This document shows positions 43,192 to 52,572 of a DNA stretch of 64,000 nt, in pieces; position 1 is the first letter of the stretch; every line of letters begins with the position of its first letter. This DNA comes from Pelagirhabdus alkalitolerans (GTDB lineage Bacteria > Bacillota > Bacilli > Bacillales > Amphibacillaceae), in assembly GCF_900096905.1 (NCBI RefSeq), contig NZ_FMYI01000005.1, forward strand, positions 138,439 through 202,438. The letters are read 5' to 3'. The notes beneath the pieces were generated by a model. The model did no database searches. It worked only from the letters and a program-made list of their open reading frames with translations, and had not been told where the DNA came from. The position numbers and the translations under genes are program-made.

Positions 43192-44607
43192 TTAAGATTC
43201 ACTTAAGTCTTTAACAAGTTCATCATATTTCGGGCTGTTCAAGAAATTCTCCACTGATATGTGGTAAGCATCAGGTCTTTTAGCCTTAGCACGATCCGTT
43301 AAGTCTTTATGAGTAATAATAATATCGGCATCATCCGGAATATCATTGATTGCTTTATTAGTAACTTCAATATTTACATCTGCCTTACTAAATTTATCTC
43401 TTAATAGTGAAGCACCCATCGCACTAGACCCCATACCTGCATCACATGCAAACACGACTTTATTAACGGTCATTTCTGTAACTGATTTAGCTTCTTGCTG
43501 GTTAAATGAACCTGAAACAGAACTTTGTTTTCCTTTCATTTCTTCCATCTTTCCTGCTGCTGCACTAATATCATCATCTTCTCCTTTTTTATCTGCTTTT
43601 AAAATAACGGAAGCAACAAGGAATGAAACAATAGTTGCAACAACGACACCTGCAATAACACCTACATAATTACCTCTTGGTGTCATGGTTAATAATGCAA
43701 TAATACTACCTGGTGACGGTGAAGATGTTAAACCTGCATCAAATAATGAGAACGTCAAAACACCACTTGCACCACCAGCGATGGCTGCTAAAATTAACAT
43801 CGGTTTCATTAATACATAAGGGAAGTAGATTTCATGAATCCCACCAAAGAAGTGAATAATTGATGCACCAGAAGCTGAAGCTCTTGATGCCCCTTTACCA
43901 AATACCATAAAAGCTAAAAGAATACCAAAGCCTGGACCTGGGTTTGTCTCGATTAAGAATAAAATTGACTTCCCTGCTTCTAAAGCTTCTTCTGTGCCTA
44001 ACGGTGTGAATACACCATGGTTAATGACATTATTTAAAAATAAAATTTTTGCTGGTTCTACTAATAAACTAGCTAAAGGTAATAACCCAGCATTCACAAT
44101 AGTTTGAACTCCTGTGCCTAACGCACTATTCAAACCACTGACTACTGGTCCCATTGAAATGACACCAAAACCGGCAAGTACTGCACCTAAAATACCCGCT
44201 GAAAAATTGTTGTATAACATTTCAAAACCTGAGCGAATTTTAGGTAAAAATGGTTTATCAAGACTTTTTATCAAATAAGCTGCTAATGGACCCATAATCA
44301 TTGCGCCTAGGAACATTGGTGTATCCGGTGCACCAACAATTACACCCATTGTGGCAATCGCACCAATAACGCCACCACGTACATCATAAACCATTTTACC
44401 ACCTGTATAACCGATTAATAGCGGCAGTAAATAGGTAATAGTTGGACCAACTAACTCAGCTAATGTTTCATTTGGTATCCAACCATCAGGGATAAATAAA
44501 GCTGTTATAAGTCCCCATGCAATAAATGCAGCGATATTAGGCATCACCATTCCACTTAAATAGCTACCAAACTGTTGTACTTTTGAACGAAAACCTTGTT
44601 CTGACAT
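43192..44607 (-). CDS. mtlA: Mannitol PTS EIICB component
   Basis: 471 residues from the ATG at 44607 behind AAAGGGGA. The EIIC membrane domain (about 1-335) carries FLNNVINHGVFTPLG and IHFFGGIHEIYFPYVLMKP, including the GIHEIYF substrate motif. A linker leads to the EIIB domain with phospho-Cys in VVFACDAGMGSSAMGAS (about 386). EIIA is separate (mtlF). It imports and phosphorylates mannitol. First gene of the mtl locus. Confidence 0.97.
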   Translation of the reverse strand: MSEQGFRSKVQQFGSYLSGMVMPNIAAFIAWGLITALFIPDGWIPNETLAELVGPTITYLLPLLIGYTGGKMVYDVRGGVIGAIATMGVIVGAPDTPMFLGAMIMGPLAAYLIKSLDKPFLPKIRSGFEMLYNNFSAGILGAVLAGFGVISMGPVVSGLNSALGTGVQTIVNAGLLPLASLLVEPAKILFLNNVINHGVFTPLGTEEALEAGKSILFLIETNPGPGFGILLAFMVFGKGASRASASGASIIHFFGGIHEIYFPYVLMKPMLILAAIAGGASGVLTFSLFDAGLTSSPSPGSIIALLTMTPRGNYVGVIAGVVVATIVSFLVASVILKADKKGEDDDISAAAGKMEEMKGKQSSVSGSFNQQEAKSVTEMTVNKVVFACDAGMGSSAMGASLLRDKFSKADVNIEVTNKAINDIPDDADIIITHKDLTDRAKAKRPDAYHISVENFLNSPKYDELVKDLSES

Positions 44608-44657
44608 AATACATTCCCCTTTCAATAATTAATAAAATGTATAATAACTACACTTTT

Positions 44658-44687
44658 ATAATAAAGCGATTACAACAAGATAATCAA
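44658..44687 (-). promoter_or_regulatory. mtlA promoter with cre site
   Basis: On the minus strand TTGATT (44682-44687) - 18 bp - TATTAT (44658-44663). The spacer and -10 overlap TTGTAATCGCTTTAT (44661-44675), which fits the CcpA cre consensus with one mismatch, indicating glucose repression. A possible MtlR site lies upstream around 44706-44730 but I could not define it. Confidence 0.6.
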
Positions 44688-44827
44688 TCTTTTATAAAGG
44701 CATATTTGTCATATGGTTTGTTGACAACATTAAAATACACCTATTCTTATTAAAGAGATATTCAACAAAAACGGTTACCGCACATGTGAAATTACTTACA
44801 CATTCATTCAAATAACACAAATGAAAA

Positions 44828-44861
44828 AGCGCCTAATAGATCTAACCATCTATTAAGCGCT
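44828..44861 (-). terminator. Terminator of the beta-glucan operon
   Basis: AGCGCCTAATAGAT (44828-44841) pairs with ATCTATTAAGCGCT (44848-44861) with one mismatch, 10 nt after the phosphorylase stop. Confidence 0.8.
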
Positions 44862-44871
44862 CTTATCAAGA

Positions 44872-47800
44872 TTAACCTAACTCAACATCAATTTGCCTAA
44901 CATCCATGCTTCTAATCTGTTCAGCTAGTGAACCTGTTACTTCAGGCCCTTCTGCTTGGACATGCTGACCATTTGATAAAGTGAGTGTATAATGAACCGG
45001 TTGAACACCGTCATCACCGTACGTATCCTTGTTTTGCTTGTTGTGATAAATCACATCAATTTGCTTGAATAGTTTAAACTGTGCTTGATTCGACTCTGTG
45101 AAGAAATCTTTCGGCAGCACTGGTTTTAAAGCAAAGATCAGTTCATTTCTAGCCTCATCATACTTAAACGGCTCTTTCCCAATGAACATTTCCATCCACA
45201 TATTCAAAAATTCAATGGTCGAACCACTTAATCTAGCCACATAGCCTTTTCCATGAGTCGATGGATCTGGATTGGCACTGCTTGCGATGAATGAAGAATT
45301 TTCTAAGATGCTCCGTCCATACATTTTAGGATCTAAGTAAGCAACGAGACCCGTTTCGCAATCTTGGAAGAATTCATCATACAGCCCTGATTTCAACAGC
45401 TCCAACAGGTACTTATACGTCATGTGTAAGAAAACCGATTCATTTTCTAACCAACCGGGTGTGAAGAACTTCGCACGCCCTAATTCAACAGGATCATTCG
45501 AGATGGGGCCACTCGTCTTGTACATCCCTAGTTTTTGATCATAGATCGGTGAGACTTTGACCTTCTCATAAAGTTCTTTCGCTTCTTCATAAGAGTCTGC
45601 CAACTTCATTTTCTTAACAATACCTTCTAAGAATGGCGAAACAGCATGAGGTATCATATCGAGAATCTCTTCTCCATCATCTGCAAGAGACATCGTGAAA
45701 TAAAAGTACGTTGGCACTAAGTTTTGATCAAATTGTTCGACCGCATTAACCGCGAAATCAACATAGTCATTAAACACAGCGACCATTTTATGAACGTCTT
45801 CCATATTAAATGTCACATACTTACCTTCTACACCTGATGCAATGCGTTGTCTATAATCATCTCGAATCGATGTTAACTGTTTCCACAATGTCAATTGATC
45901 CTCTTTCATCACACGCGGTAAATTCGCTAAAGTATCAGTTAATTGACTGATAAAATGTTCAGTTTCAATTGGGAGCTTAACGGTACCCTGATCGTTCTGA
46001 TTCACTTTTTCAAAGTACTGTAGTAATCGTTTCAATTCGTACAATTCTGATACTCCGGCGCCAAACATACCTGGTAAGCCGTTAAGCGCATCATTCCATC
46101 CTGGTTTACCTGCTTCCATCTCCACACCTAAGCCAAATGGTGCAATCGTACTCACTTTATTAGCCGATAGTAAAAAGAGTTTAGATAGCAAATTCGTTTT
46201 AACAACGTCACCTTGACCGTACTGCTTGCGAACCCATTGACCATTCTCATGTGTCTTTTCTTCATCTTCTTCCACAGCATCATATTGTCTAACTTTTTCA
46301 TCTTGTTTTGAAATCTTCGCCTGTTGAGGACGAATTGAGGCTGGGCTATCGTAATACGTATAGTCTTCACTGAAGAATAGCGATTGTAATCGATCCGGAA
46401 ACACCGATAAATAACTATCAATCAAGTCTAAATTGTACGTCCAGTGGTCAATCCAGAACCCTTCCCCGTGACTTGCCTCTAATACTTCCTCACTGACAGC
46501 AAGTAGATCGGTTAAGAACGCTTCAAAATCCACATTCAGTTTCACGTTTTTGTCTTTGATAAATTTCAATGCACTGCCCGGTGTATAGCCCTCTGCAATC
46601 TGTTGCTTAAACAGCGTCGCTTCGTCTTTTGTGAATCCATAAGATTCGAACGGAAACGCTTCGTTATTTAATTGATAAATGACTGCTTTAATTGCTAAAG
46701 GATTGTGCCCATCTAGTTGAATTAAATTGATAAACTGCTTAATGTTGTAGTCTTCAATCCGTGGTTCAAACAAAACATCTAAACGTCGATTTTGGTTCAT
46801 ATCACGATAGTTCCCGTTACCTTGCGAGTAGAACGAAGGACTAATCGAAAAATCATTGTAATCACGTTCTAAATCACCATGTTTTCTAGAGTATAAATAG
46901 AAAACTTTCTTGTTAGCTTCATTTTCAAAGATATATGAGAAGCCACCTCGAAGGCCATTATCTAAATAGTTTTGTGATACATAGGCATCAAATAACGGAT
47001 TTGCTGTTTTCGTTTCCACTTGATTCATTAACTCTGCCGTAATCGTCTCAGCTTGTGTCTTATATGCATCAAATTGAGCTTGGTTCATTTTCTCATTCAC
47101 AAACTGTTTCGCTTGGTCTAAGTGATCAACTTGAACAAAAACAGAATATAGCTTAATCTCACCATTCGCTTCAATCGTTTGGTCAATAACAGAAAAAGCA
47201 CATGATACTTTGTTGGTTGATACTTGTTCTTTTTCGAGTAGGCTTGACGCTTGATGTTGATTAAAGGCGCGAGGTGAATGGAGTGCTAACTCATCGCCGA
47301 AGATTAACTCGCGATCATAGATTGGTTTTAAGACAGTCTCACCGTCACTTGTCTTCAGTAATGACGCATAGACATTACCATTATGCACTTCACTGACATT
47401 TGCTTCATCCGCTGTACTCCCACGCATGAAATAAAAATTAAATTGATCATCCACAGTTGTCGCATCAAACCAACTTTTCATTGTGTTTCCGATTGCTTGA
47501 TAGGCTGAATTCTCAACACCTGCCGGAAACATCGTCGCTAAGCCATCCGCCATCTCTAATTGAACCGGTTGATCATTTTCATTACGTATCGTCACTTCAC
47601 GAATTAAGCCTGGAATCGATTCGTTTGGAAGGGTTAAATAATCCACTTCAATCGCCACTTGAGACGCTTGATGTTTATGCTCAAGTGTTAATCGATTCGG
47701 GGCTATCGTCATCGCTTCTTCATGCTTTTCGTTTGATTCGAAAAAGGGTTCATATGAAAAGACATCGTTTTCTTTTTTTACTTTTAAAAATGACCTAAAC

Positions 47801-48027
47801 CCTTGATAAGGAACCATTTGATAAGACTTATCCGCAGGGAAAAATTCCGTCATGACGGATGATTTATCTTTCACACCAAAACTTGCAAGACCTTGACCTC
47901 TATTTACATAAAACGCCCACATCGGAATACCTTTTGGACCTGCTAAGCCAGGAAGAAAGCTTGCGAATGGACTTGATGTTTGGTACTGCTCTATACGCAT
48001 GTTTTGATTATTCTGTAATGAATACAT
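44872..48027 (-). CDS. Large beta-glucan/oligoglucan phosphorylase (GH161/GH94/GH149-like)
   Basis: 1051 residues, no signal peptide. N-terminal beta-sandwich (from about 15, FASFLPGLAGPKGIPMWAFY with VNRGQGLASFG) and an (alpha/alpha)6 barrel fit the inverting phosphorylases of the GH94 superfamily. The putative general acid is Asp in GKPGWNDALNGLPGMFG (about 647), matching the WNDxLxG motif. Size and the STHGKGYVARLSG segment fit GH161 beta-1,3-glucan phosphorylase better than 800-aa cellobiose phosphorylase; a 1,2-beta-oligoglucan phosphorylase is the alternative. It would convert imported oligosaccharide plus phosphate to glucose 1-phosphate. Last gene of the ABC-GH1-GH30 operon, 10 nt after GH30. 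Confidence 0.72.
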   Translation of the reverse strand: MYSLQNNQNMRIEQYQTSSPFASFLPGLAGPKGIPMWAFYVNRGQGLASFGVKDKSSVMTEFFPADKSYQMVPYQGFRSFLKVKKENDVFSYEPFFESNEKHEEAMTIAPNRLTLEHKHQASQVAIEVDYLTLPNESIPGLIREVTIRNENDQPVQLEMADGLATMFPAGVENSAYQAIGNTMKSWFDATTVDDQFNFYFMRGSTADEANVSEVHNGNVYASLLKTSDGETVLKPIYDRELIFGDELALHSPRAFNQHQASSLLEKEQVSTNKVSCAFSVIDQTIEANGEIKLYSVFVQVDHLDQAKQFVNEKMNQAQFDAYKTQAETITAELMNQVETKTANPLFDAYVSQNYLDNGLRGGFSYIFENEANKKVFYLYSRKHGDLERDYNDFSISPSFYSQGNGNYRDMNQNRRLDVLFEPRIEDYNIKQFINLIQLDGHNPLAIKAVIYQLNNEAFPFESYGFTKDEATLFKQQIAEGYTPGSALKFIKDKNVKLNVDFEAFLTDLLAVSEEVLEASHGEGFWIDHWTYNLDLIDSYLSVFPDRLQSLFFSEDYTYYDSPASIRPQQAKISKQDEKVRQYDAVEEDEEKTHENGQWVRKQYGQGDVVKTNLLSKLFLLSANKVSTIAPFGLGVEMEAGKPGWNDALNGLPGMFGAGVSELYELKRLLQYFEKVNQNDQGTVKLPIETEHFISQLTDTLANLPRVMKEDQLTLWKQLTSIRDDYRQRIASGVEGKYVTFNMEDVHKMVAVFNDYVDFAVNAVEQFDQNLVPTYFYFTMSLADDGEEILDMIPHAVSPFLEGIVKKMKLADSYEEAKELYEKVKVSPIYDQKLGMYKTSGPISNDPVELGRAKFFTPGWLENESVFLHMTYKYLLELLKSGLYDEFFQDCETGLVAYLDPKMYGRSILENSSFIASSANPDPSTHGKGYVARLSGSTIEFLNMWMEMFIGKEPFKYDEARNELIFALKPVLPKDFFTESNQAQFKLFKQIDVIYHNKQNKDTYGDDGVQPVHYTLTLSNGQHVQAEGPEVTGSLAEQIRSMDVRQIDVELG

Positions 48028-48037
48028 ACTTTCTTCC

Positions 48038-49405
48038 CTACCCTTCTGTTACTTGTTCATTTATGATACATGTTGTAATTGAATGTGCCGGAATCGGCAT
48101 CGTTAAAGTCGATTCGTCAATATGAATCGACGGGGTCACTTGCTCATTGGTTTCATTCAAGATGACAACAACGATCGATCCGTCAACATTTTTAAATGCA
48201 GTTGCACTTAACGTTTGATCTTCTAATTGTAAATCAGTGCGTTTAGCACCCGCTTTAATATACTGACTAAAGTGGCCAATGAAGTAGTAAGAACTATTGT
48301 AGTGTGCGACGTCTTGATCAGGATCTACGATGATCGGTGCGTCACAATAGTTACCAACATGATTCGGTCCCCCTTGCATATCAAGAACAATATTCCAATC
48401 AATAAAGGCTTCTAACCAATTATTCATATCCCCAATAATATTGCGTGCGTAACGTTCACCTGTATGCCATGCACCTAATTGAACGCCACCTTCAATACAT
48501 CCTTCTGTGAAAATCATATGTTGTTCAGGATACTTCTCGTGAACTTTAGAGAGGTTTTCAAATTCTTCTGAGACATACCAATGGTTACCGACTCCCCATA
48601 CATATTGTCTCGCTTCTGGATCATTAAGAACAGCATCTGCGCGCTCAACAATAATATCTCGGTTATGATCCCAAATAATAATTTTAATATCTTCTAAGTT
48701 TTCTTTAGCGAACTCTTCACCTAATTGTTTGACAAACTCTTTTTCTTCTTCACCCGTATATTCACACGAGTCCCAAACTTGCTTTGCCGCCGGTTCGTTT
48801 TGAACAGTGACAGCCCATATATCGATACCTTTGTTACGCATTTCTTTAATATATTTCACAAAATATTTAGCCCATAGCGGATAATATTCTTTTTTTAATT
48901 TACCGCCATTGTTCATCTCTCCGTTCGTCTTCATCCAGGCGGGTGGACTCCAAGGCGATGCTAACAAGGTTAAATCATCACCTGTTAACTGGTTAATCTC
49001 TCGAATGATCGGTAAGACGTATTGTTCTTCACGTTCTATACTAAAAGTTGATAAGGATTCATCATTCTCATCAATATAATCATAGTTTCCTAAACCAAAA
49101 TCACTGCTATTAATATGAACACGCCCGTGTGTATAACCGAGTCCATTTTTGCCATAGTACGCTTGTAAGATTGACTCGCGTTTTTCTTTTGAAAGCTTAG
49201 ATAGGTTATAGGCAGCGGCTTCTGTGATCGCTCCGCCAAACCCTTTCCATTCTTGGTACTCTTTTGTCGAATCGATATAAATAGCTAAATCTGAACGCTC
49301 TTTGTTGTTTTCGTGTTGGTTCATACGTACAACGTTTGTTTCCCAAAACTTATTTTTCTCTTGTATTGATTGAACAACCTTTACATTTTTCGACATCAGC
49401 TTCAC
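48038..49405 (-). CDS. GH30 family glycoside hydrolase
   Basis: 455 residues, no signal peptide. EWKGFGGAITEAAAYNLSKL, LLASPWSPPAWMKTNGEM, acid/base Glu in AVTVQNEP (about 204), nucleophile Glu in MIFTEGCIEGG (about 297) and a C-terminal beta-sandwich mark family GH30, near the glucosylceramidase/beta-1,6-glucanase subfamilies. It overlaps GH1 by 4 nt. A cytoplasmic enzyme trimming beta-linked oligosaccharides is inferred; exact linkage is unknown. Confidence 0.88.
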   Translation of the reverse strand: MKLMSKNVKVVQSIQEKNKFWETNVVRMNQHENNKERSDLAIYIDSTKEYQEWKGFGGAITEAAAYNLSKLSKEKRESILQAYYGKNGLGYTHGRVHINSSDFGLGNYDYIDENDESLSTFSIEREEQYVLPIIREINQLTGDDLTLLASPWSPPAWMKTNGEMNNGGKLKKEYYPLWAKYFVKYIKEMRNKGIDIWAVTVQNEPAAKQVWDSCEYTGEEEKEFVKQLGEEFAKENLEDIKIIIWDHNRDIIVERADAVLNDPEARQYVWGVGNHWYVSEEFENLSKVHEKYPEQHMIFTEGCIEGGVQLGAWHTGERYARNIIGDMNNWLEAFIDWNIVLDMQGGPNHVGNYCDAPIIVDPDQDVAHYNSSYYFIGHFSQYIKAGAKRTDLQLEDQTLSATAFKNVDGSIVVVILNETNEQVTPSIHIDESTLTMPIPAHSITTCIINEQVTEG

Positions 49406-50739
49406 CCTTCCTCAATCGATCTACTTTTAACCACATCTTTATAAAACTTAGCACTCTCTTTTAATGTTCGTTTTTGTGTTTTAAAATCAACATGAATGAT
49501 ACCGAATCGCTTATCATAGCCGAATGCCCATTCAAAATTATCAAAGAGTGACCACACGAAATAACCCGAGATATTCATCCCTTTGGTATTTAGCTCGGCT
49601 ACTGCTTTCAAATGCTTTTTGATGTAATCAACACGTTTTACATCATGAATCTCGCCATGTTCAAATTCATCAGGGTATGCTGCACCATTTTCAGTAATAA
49701 CAATCGGAAGTGTTGTATAATCTTCTCTAAGTCTATAAATCAAATCCTTAAATGCTTCAGGAGAGATATCCCATCCCATTCCTGTTTTTTCATAATCTGA
49801 AAAACCCGCTTTATACAAAAACGGATCCTTTGAACTGAATTCTACTAGTCCGCGACTGTAATAATTGATGCCTAAAAAATCCGTTGGTGTTGATGCGATA
49901 TCCAAATCTCCTTGTTGAATAAATGAAAAATCGTTAACAAACGTTGAAAACAGATTGATCACATCAGATGGATAATCGCCTTTAAAAATCGGGTCTAGAA
50001 ACCATCGATTTTGATAACCATCTGCATTCGTTAAAGCAATTAAATCATTATAATCGTTACTGACCGTTTCAATCGGGCTTAGATTTAATGTGATCCCAAT
50101 CGGAGTATCAGATTGCTTTTTATTTTTTAAATAACGGACAACTTCACCGTGTGAGACGAGCATATGGTGTGCCGCAATTAGCGATTCTTCCACATCCGCA
50201 TGTCCAGGTGCATGCACACCTGTTTGATAACCTAAAAAGGCAGCACACCACGGTTCATTATGTGTAATCCAGCTATCCACATCCGCATCAAGCTCATCAA
50301 TCACAACTTGTGCATAATCTAAAAACCACTGAATCGACTCACGGTTAAGCCAACCACCTTTATCATAAGCCCATTGTGGCATATCCCAGTGATACAGCGT
50401 CACTACCGGTTTTATATCATTTTCAATCAATTCTTTGATTAATCGTTTATAAAAATCCATACCTAAAGGATTGTATTCACCTTCACGAGGGAAGATCCTT
50501 GGCCAAGCAATTGAAAAGCGATACTTTTCAACGCCTAATTCTTTAATATATTGCACATCTTCTTTATAGCGATTGTAATGATCACAGGCAACATCACCAT
50601 TATCTGCATTCATCACTTTTCCAGGAATACGAGAAAAGGTATCCCAAATTGAAGGTGTGCGACCGTCTTGACTGACCGCACCCTCAATTTGATAAGAAGA
50701 AGTTGATGTTCCAAATGTAAAACCAGAATCAAATTTCAT
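49402..50739 (-). CDS. GH1 beta-glucosidase
   Basis: 445 residues, normal for GH1. FTFGTSTSSYQIEGA at the N-terminus, acid/base in WITHNEPWCAAFLGY (Glu about 163), nucleophile in IVITENGAAYPDE (Glu about 350), and closing GYFVWSLFDNFEWAFGY are all intact; the FGIIHVDF ending shows the unphosphorylated-substrate type rather than 6-phospho-beta-glucosidase. It releases glucose from imported beta-oligosaccharides. Gap of 15 nt to the permease gene. Confidence 0.93.
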   Translation of the reverse strand: MKFDSGFTFGTSTSSYQIEGAVSQDGRTPSIWDTFSRIPGKVMNADNGDVACDHYNRYKEDVQYIKELGVEKYRFSIAWPRIFPREGEYNPLGMDFYKRLIKELIENDIKPVVTLYHWDMPQWAYDKGGWLNRESIQWFLDYAQVVIDELDADVDSWITHNEPWCAAFLGYQTGVHAPGHADVEESLIAAHHMLVSHGEVVRYLKNKKQSDTPIGITLNLSPIETVSNDYNDLIALTNADGYQNRWFLDPIFKGDYPSDVINLFSTFVNDFSFIQQGDLDIASTPTDFLGINYYSRGLVEFSSKDPFLYKAGFSDYEKTGMGWDISPEAFKDLIYRLREDYTTLPIVITENGAAYPDEFEHGEIHDVKRVDYIKKHLKAVAELNTKGMNISGYFVWSLFDNFEWAFGYDKRFGIIHVDFKTQKRTLKESAKFYKDVVKSRSIEEG

Positions 50740-50754
50740 GACAAACCTCCCGTA

Positions 50755-51582
50755 TTAACCTTTTACAGAACCCGCTGTAATACTGCTAATAATGTATTTA
50801 GATAGGAATAAGAAGGCAACCATAATAGGTACAACAGATATAGCAATACCTAAATACATCGCTCCTAGGTTACTCGCAACTGGCGAACCACTTAATGCAC
50901 CCATCATAACAGGTAATGTGTAAAGGTCTGGTGAACGAATAATAACGAGCGGTACAATGTAGTTGTTCCATGAGCCGATAAATGTAAAGATCCCCATCGT
51001 TGCAATCGCTGGCATTAAAATCGGTAAAATAATTCGGTGGAACATGTGCACCTCTGACGCTCCATCAATTCGGCCTGCTTCTAAGATCGAGATGTGCATC
51101 GTCGTGATTAAGAATTGTCTGAAGAAAAAGACGGTAAATGGTGCGGCAACGGCTGGAATAATTAATGGCCAGTACGTATCTAAAATACCTAAAGTCTCAC
51201 TTAGATCATACAAACCAATCAAACCGAGTTGACCTGGTACCATCATCATGACGATAAATGTCACAAAGATTGCATTTTTAAACTTGAACTCATACACAAC
51301 TAACGCAAACGCAGTTAGTGCTGAGAAATAAGCATTTAGAACAGTGACAGAAATAGCAACAAATAAACTGTTTCTAAACCCTCTCCAAACATCCATATAA
51401 CTAATCAAGACGTCGTAGTTATCCATTAAAGAATCACCTGGAATTAACGTAAACCCTCTTAAAATTTCAGAATTGGGTCTTGTTGCATTAATAATCATCA
51501 TATAGAAAGGAATAAAGCAAATGATGACTAAAATGACTAAGCCTGTATAAATACCGATTCTTGATAACTTCATTTTATCCAT
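50755..51582 (-). CDS. Carbohydrate ABC transporter permease (MalG type)
   Basis: 275 residues, six membrane segments. The EAA coupling loop EAGRIDGASEVHMFHRIILP (about 168-187) and the C-terminal end are typical of CUT1 MalG-like permeases. The cluster encodes no ATPase, so a shared MsmX-type ATPase elsewhere probably energises it. Confidence 0.92.
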   Translation of the reverse strand: MDKMKLSRIGIYTGLVILVIICFIPFYMMIINATRPNSEILRGFTLIPGDSLMDNYDVLISYMDVWRGFRNSLFVAISVTVLNAYFSALTAFALVVYEFKFKNAIFVTFIVMMMVPGQLGLIGLYDLSETLGILDTYWPLIIPAVAAPFTVFFFRQFLITTMHISILEAGRIDGASEVHMFHRIILPILMPAIATMGIFTFIGSWNNYIVPLVIIRSPDLYTLPVMMGALSGSPVASNLGAMYLGIAISVVPIMVAFLFLSKYIISSITAGSVKG

Positions 51583-51597
51583 TTATCCCAAACCTCC

Positions 51598-52488
51598 CTA
51601 AGATTCTTTTCTGTACATCGTTCTAAATGTCACAGCAGAGAAAATAACTGTAATGAAGAACAATCCATAAGCAAGCGTTGCGCCATAACCAAAGTTGTTA
51701 TACCTAAAGGCTTGATTGTATAAATACAATACCATCGTGTTCAAAGCACCTTGCGGGGAACCTTGGCCATCCGTTAACAACATCGGTAAGTCAAATAGCT
51801 GAAGGCCACCAATAATAGAGGTAATCAACACATATAATAGGATTGGCTTCAACTGTGGAAGTGTAATGTATTTGAAGGATTGGAACCAATTCGCGCCATC
51901 AATTAACGCAGCTTCATAGTAATCCCTTGATATACCAGAAATACCTGCCATTAATACAATAAATGAGTTACCAAACCACATCCATGCACCAATTAATGCT
52001 ACCGCTCCTTGAGCATACAGTGGGTCATTCAACCAGTTAATCGGTTGATTAATCACACCGAGACTTAATAACATTTGATTCAGTCCACCATGATTCCAGT
52101 CCAGCAAAATACTGAATAATAGTGCCACTGAAGCAATCGTTATAATGTTCGGTAAGTAAAATAAGGCTCTGAAAAGACTCACACCTTTTAGCTTTAGACG
52201 AATATCAGAGAATAATAGTGCTAAACCTAATGCTATAAACATCTGAACTAAGAAGTTAAATCCCCAAATTCGGATCGTATTAAAGAACGCTTGATAGAAG
52301 TAACGATCTGTTACTAGGCGAACATAGTTATCGATTCCGATAAAATCGGCATTGTCGATTCCGCCCATTCCTGAATAATTGGTTAAACTATAGTAGAACG
52401 TTAAAAAGATTGGATATAAATTAAAAACTAAAAAGACAATGACAAATGGCGCTATAAACAAATAGGCTTTTCGATCATTATTTTTCAT
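51598..52488 (-). CDS. Carbohydrate ABC transporter permease (MalF type)
   Basis: 296 residues, six membrane segments. EAALIDGANWFQSFKYITLP (about 191-210) is the EAA loop; YLFIAPFVIVFLVFNLYPIF is the usual start. Pairs with the permease 15 nt downstream. Confidence 0.92.
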   Translation of the reverse strand: MKNNDRKAYLFIAPFVIVFLVFNLYPIFLTFYYSLTNYSGMGGIDNADFIGIDNYVRLVTDRYFYQAFFNTIRIWGFNFLVQMFIALGLALLFSDIRLKLKGVSLFRALFYLPNIITIASVALLFSILLDWNHGGLNQMLLSLGVINQPINWLNDPLYAQGAVALIGAWMWFGNSFIVLMAGISGISRDYYEAALIDGANWFQSFKYITLPQLKPILLYVLITSIIGGLQLFDLPMLLTDGQGSPQGALNTMVLYLYNQAFRYNNFGYGATLAYGLFFITVIFSAVTFRTMYRKES

Positions 52489-52504
52489 GATACGTTCCTC
52501 CTTC

Positions 52505-52567
52505 AGCCTAAACGTTTTTCAGTTTAGCCTTAATGATGATATAGAAGGGAGGAAATCTCCCCCCTTC
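52505..52567 (-). other. Two intercistronic stem-loops between binding-protein and permease genes
   Basis: GCCTAAAC (from 52506) pairs with GTTTAGCC (to about 52530), and GAAGGGAGGA (52544-52553) pairs with TCCCCCCTTC (52558-52567, one mismatch). Both lie in the 84-nt gap, without a long T-run. They should stabilise the upstream segment or partly stop transcription, giving more binding protein than permease. Confidence 0.6.
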
Positions 52568-52572
52568 TGCAT

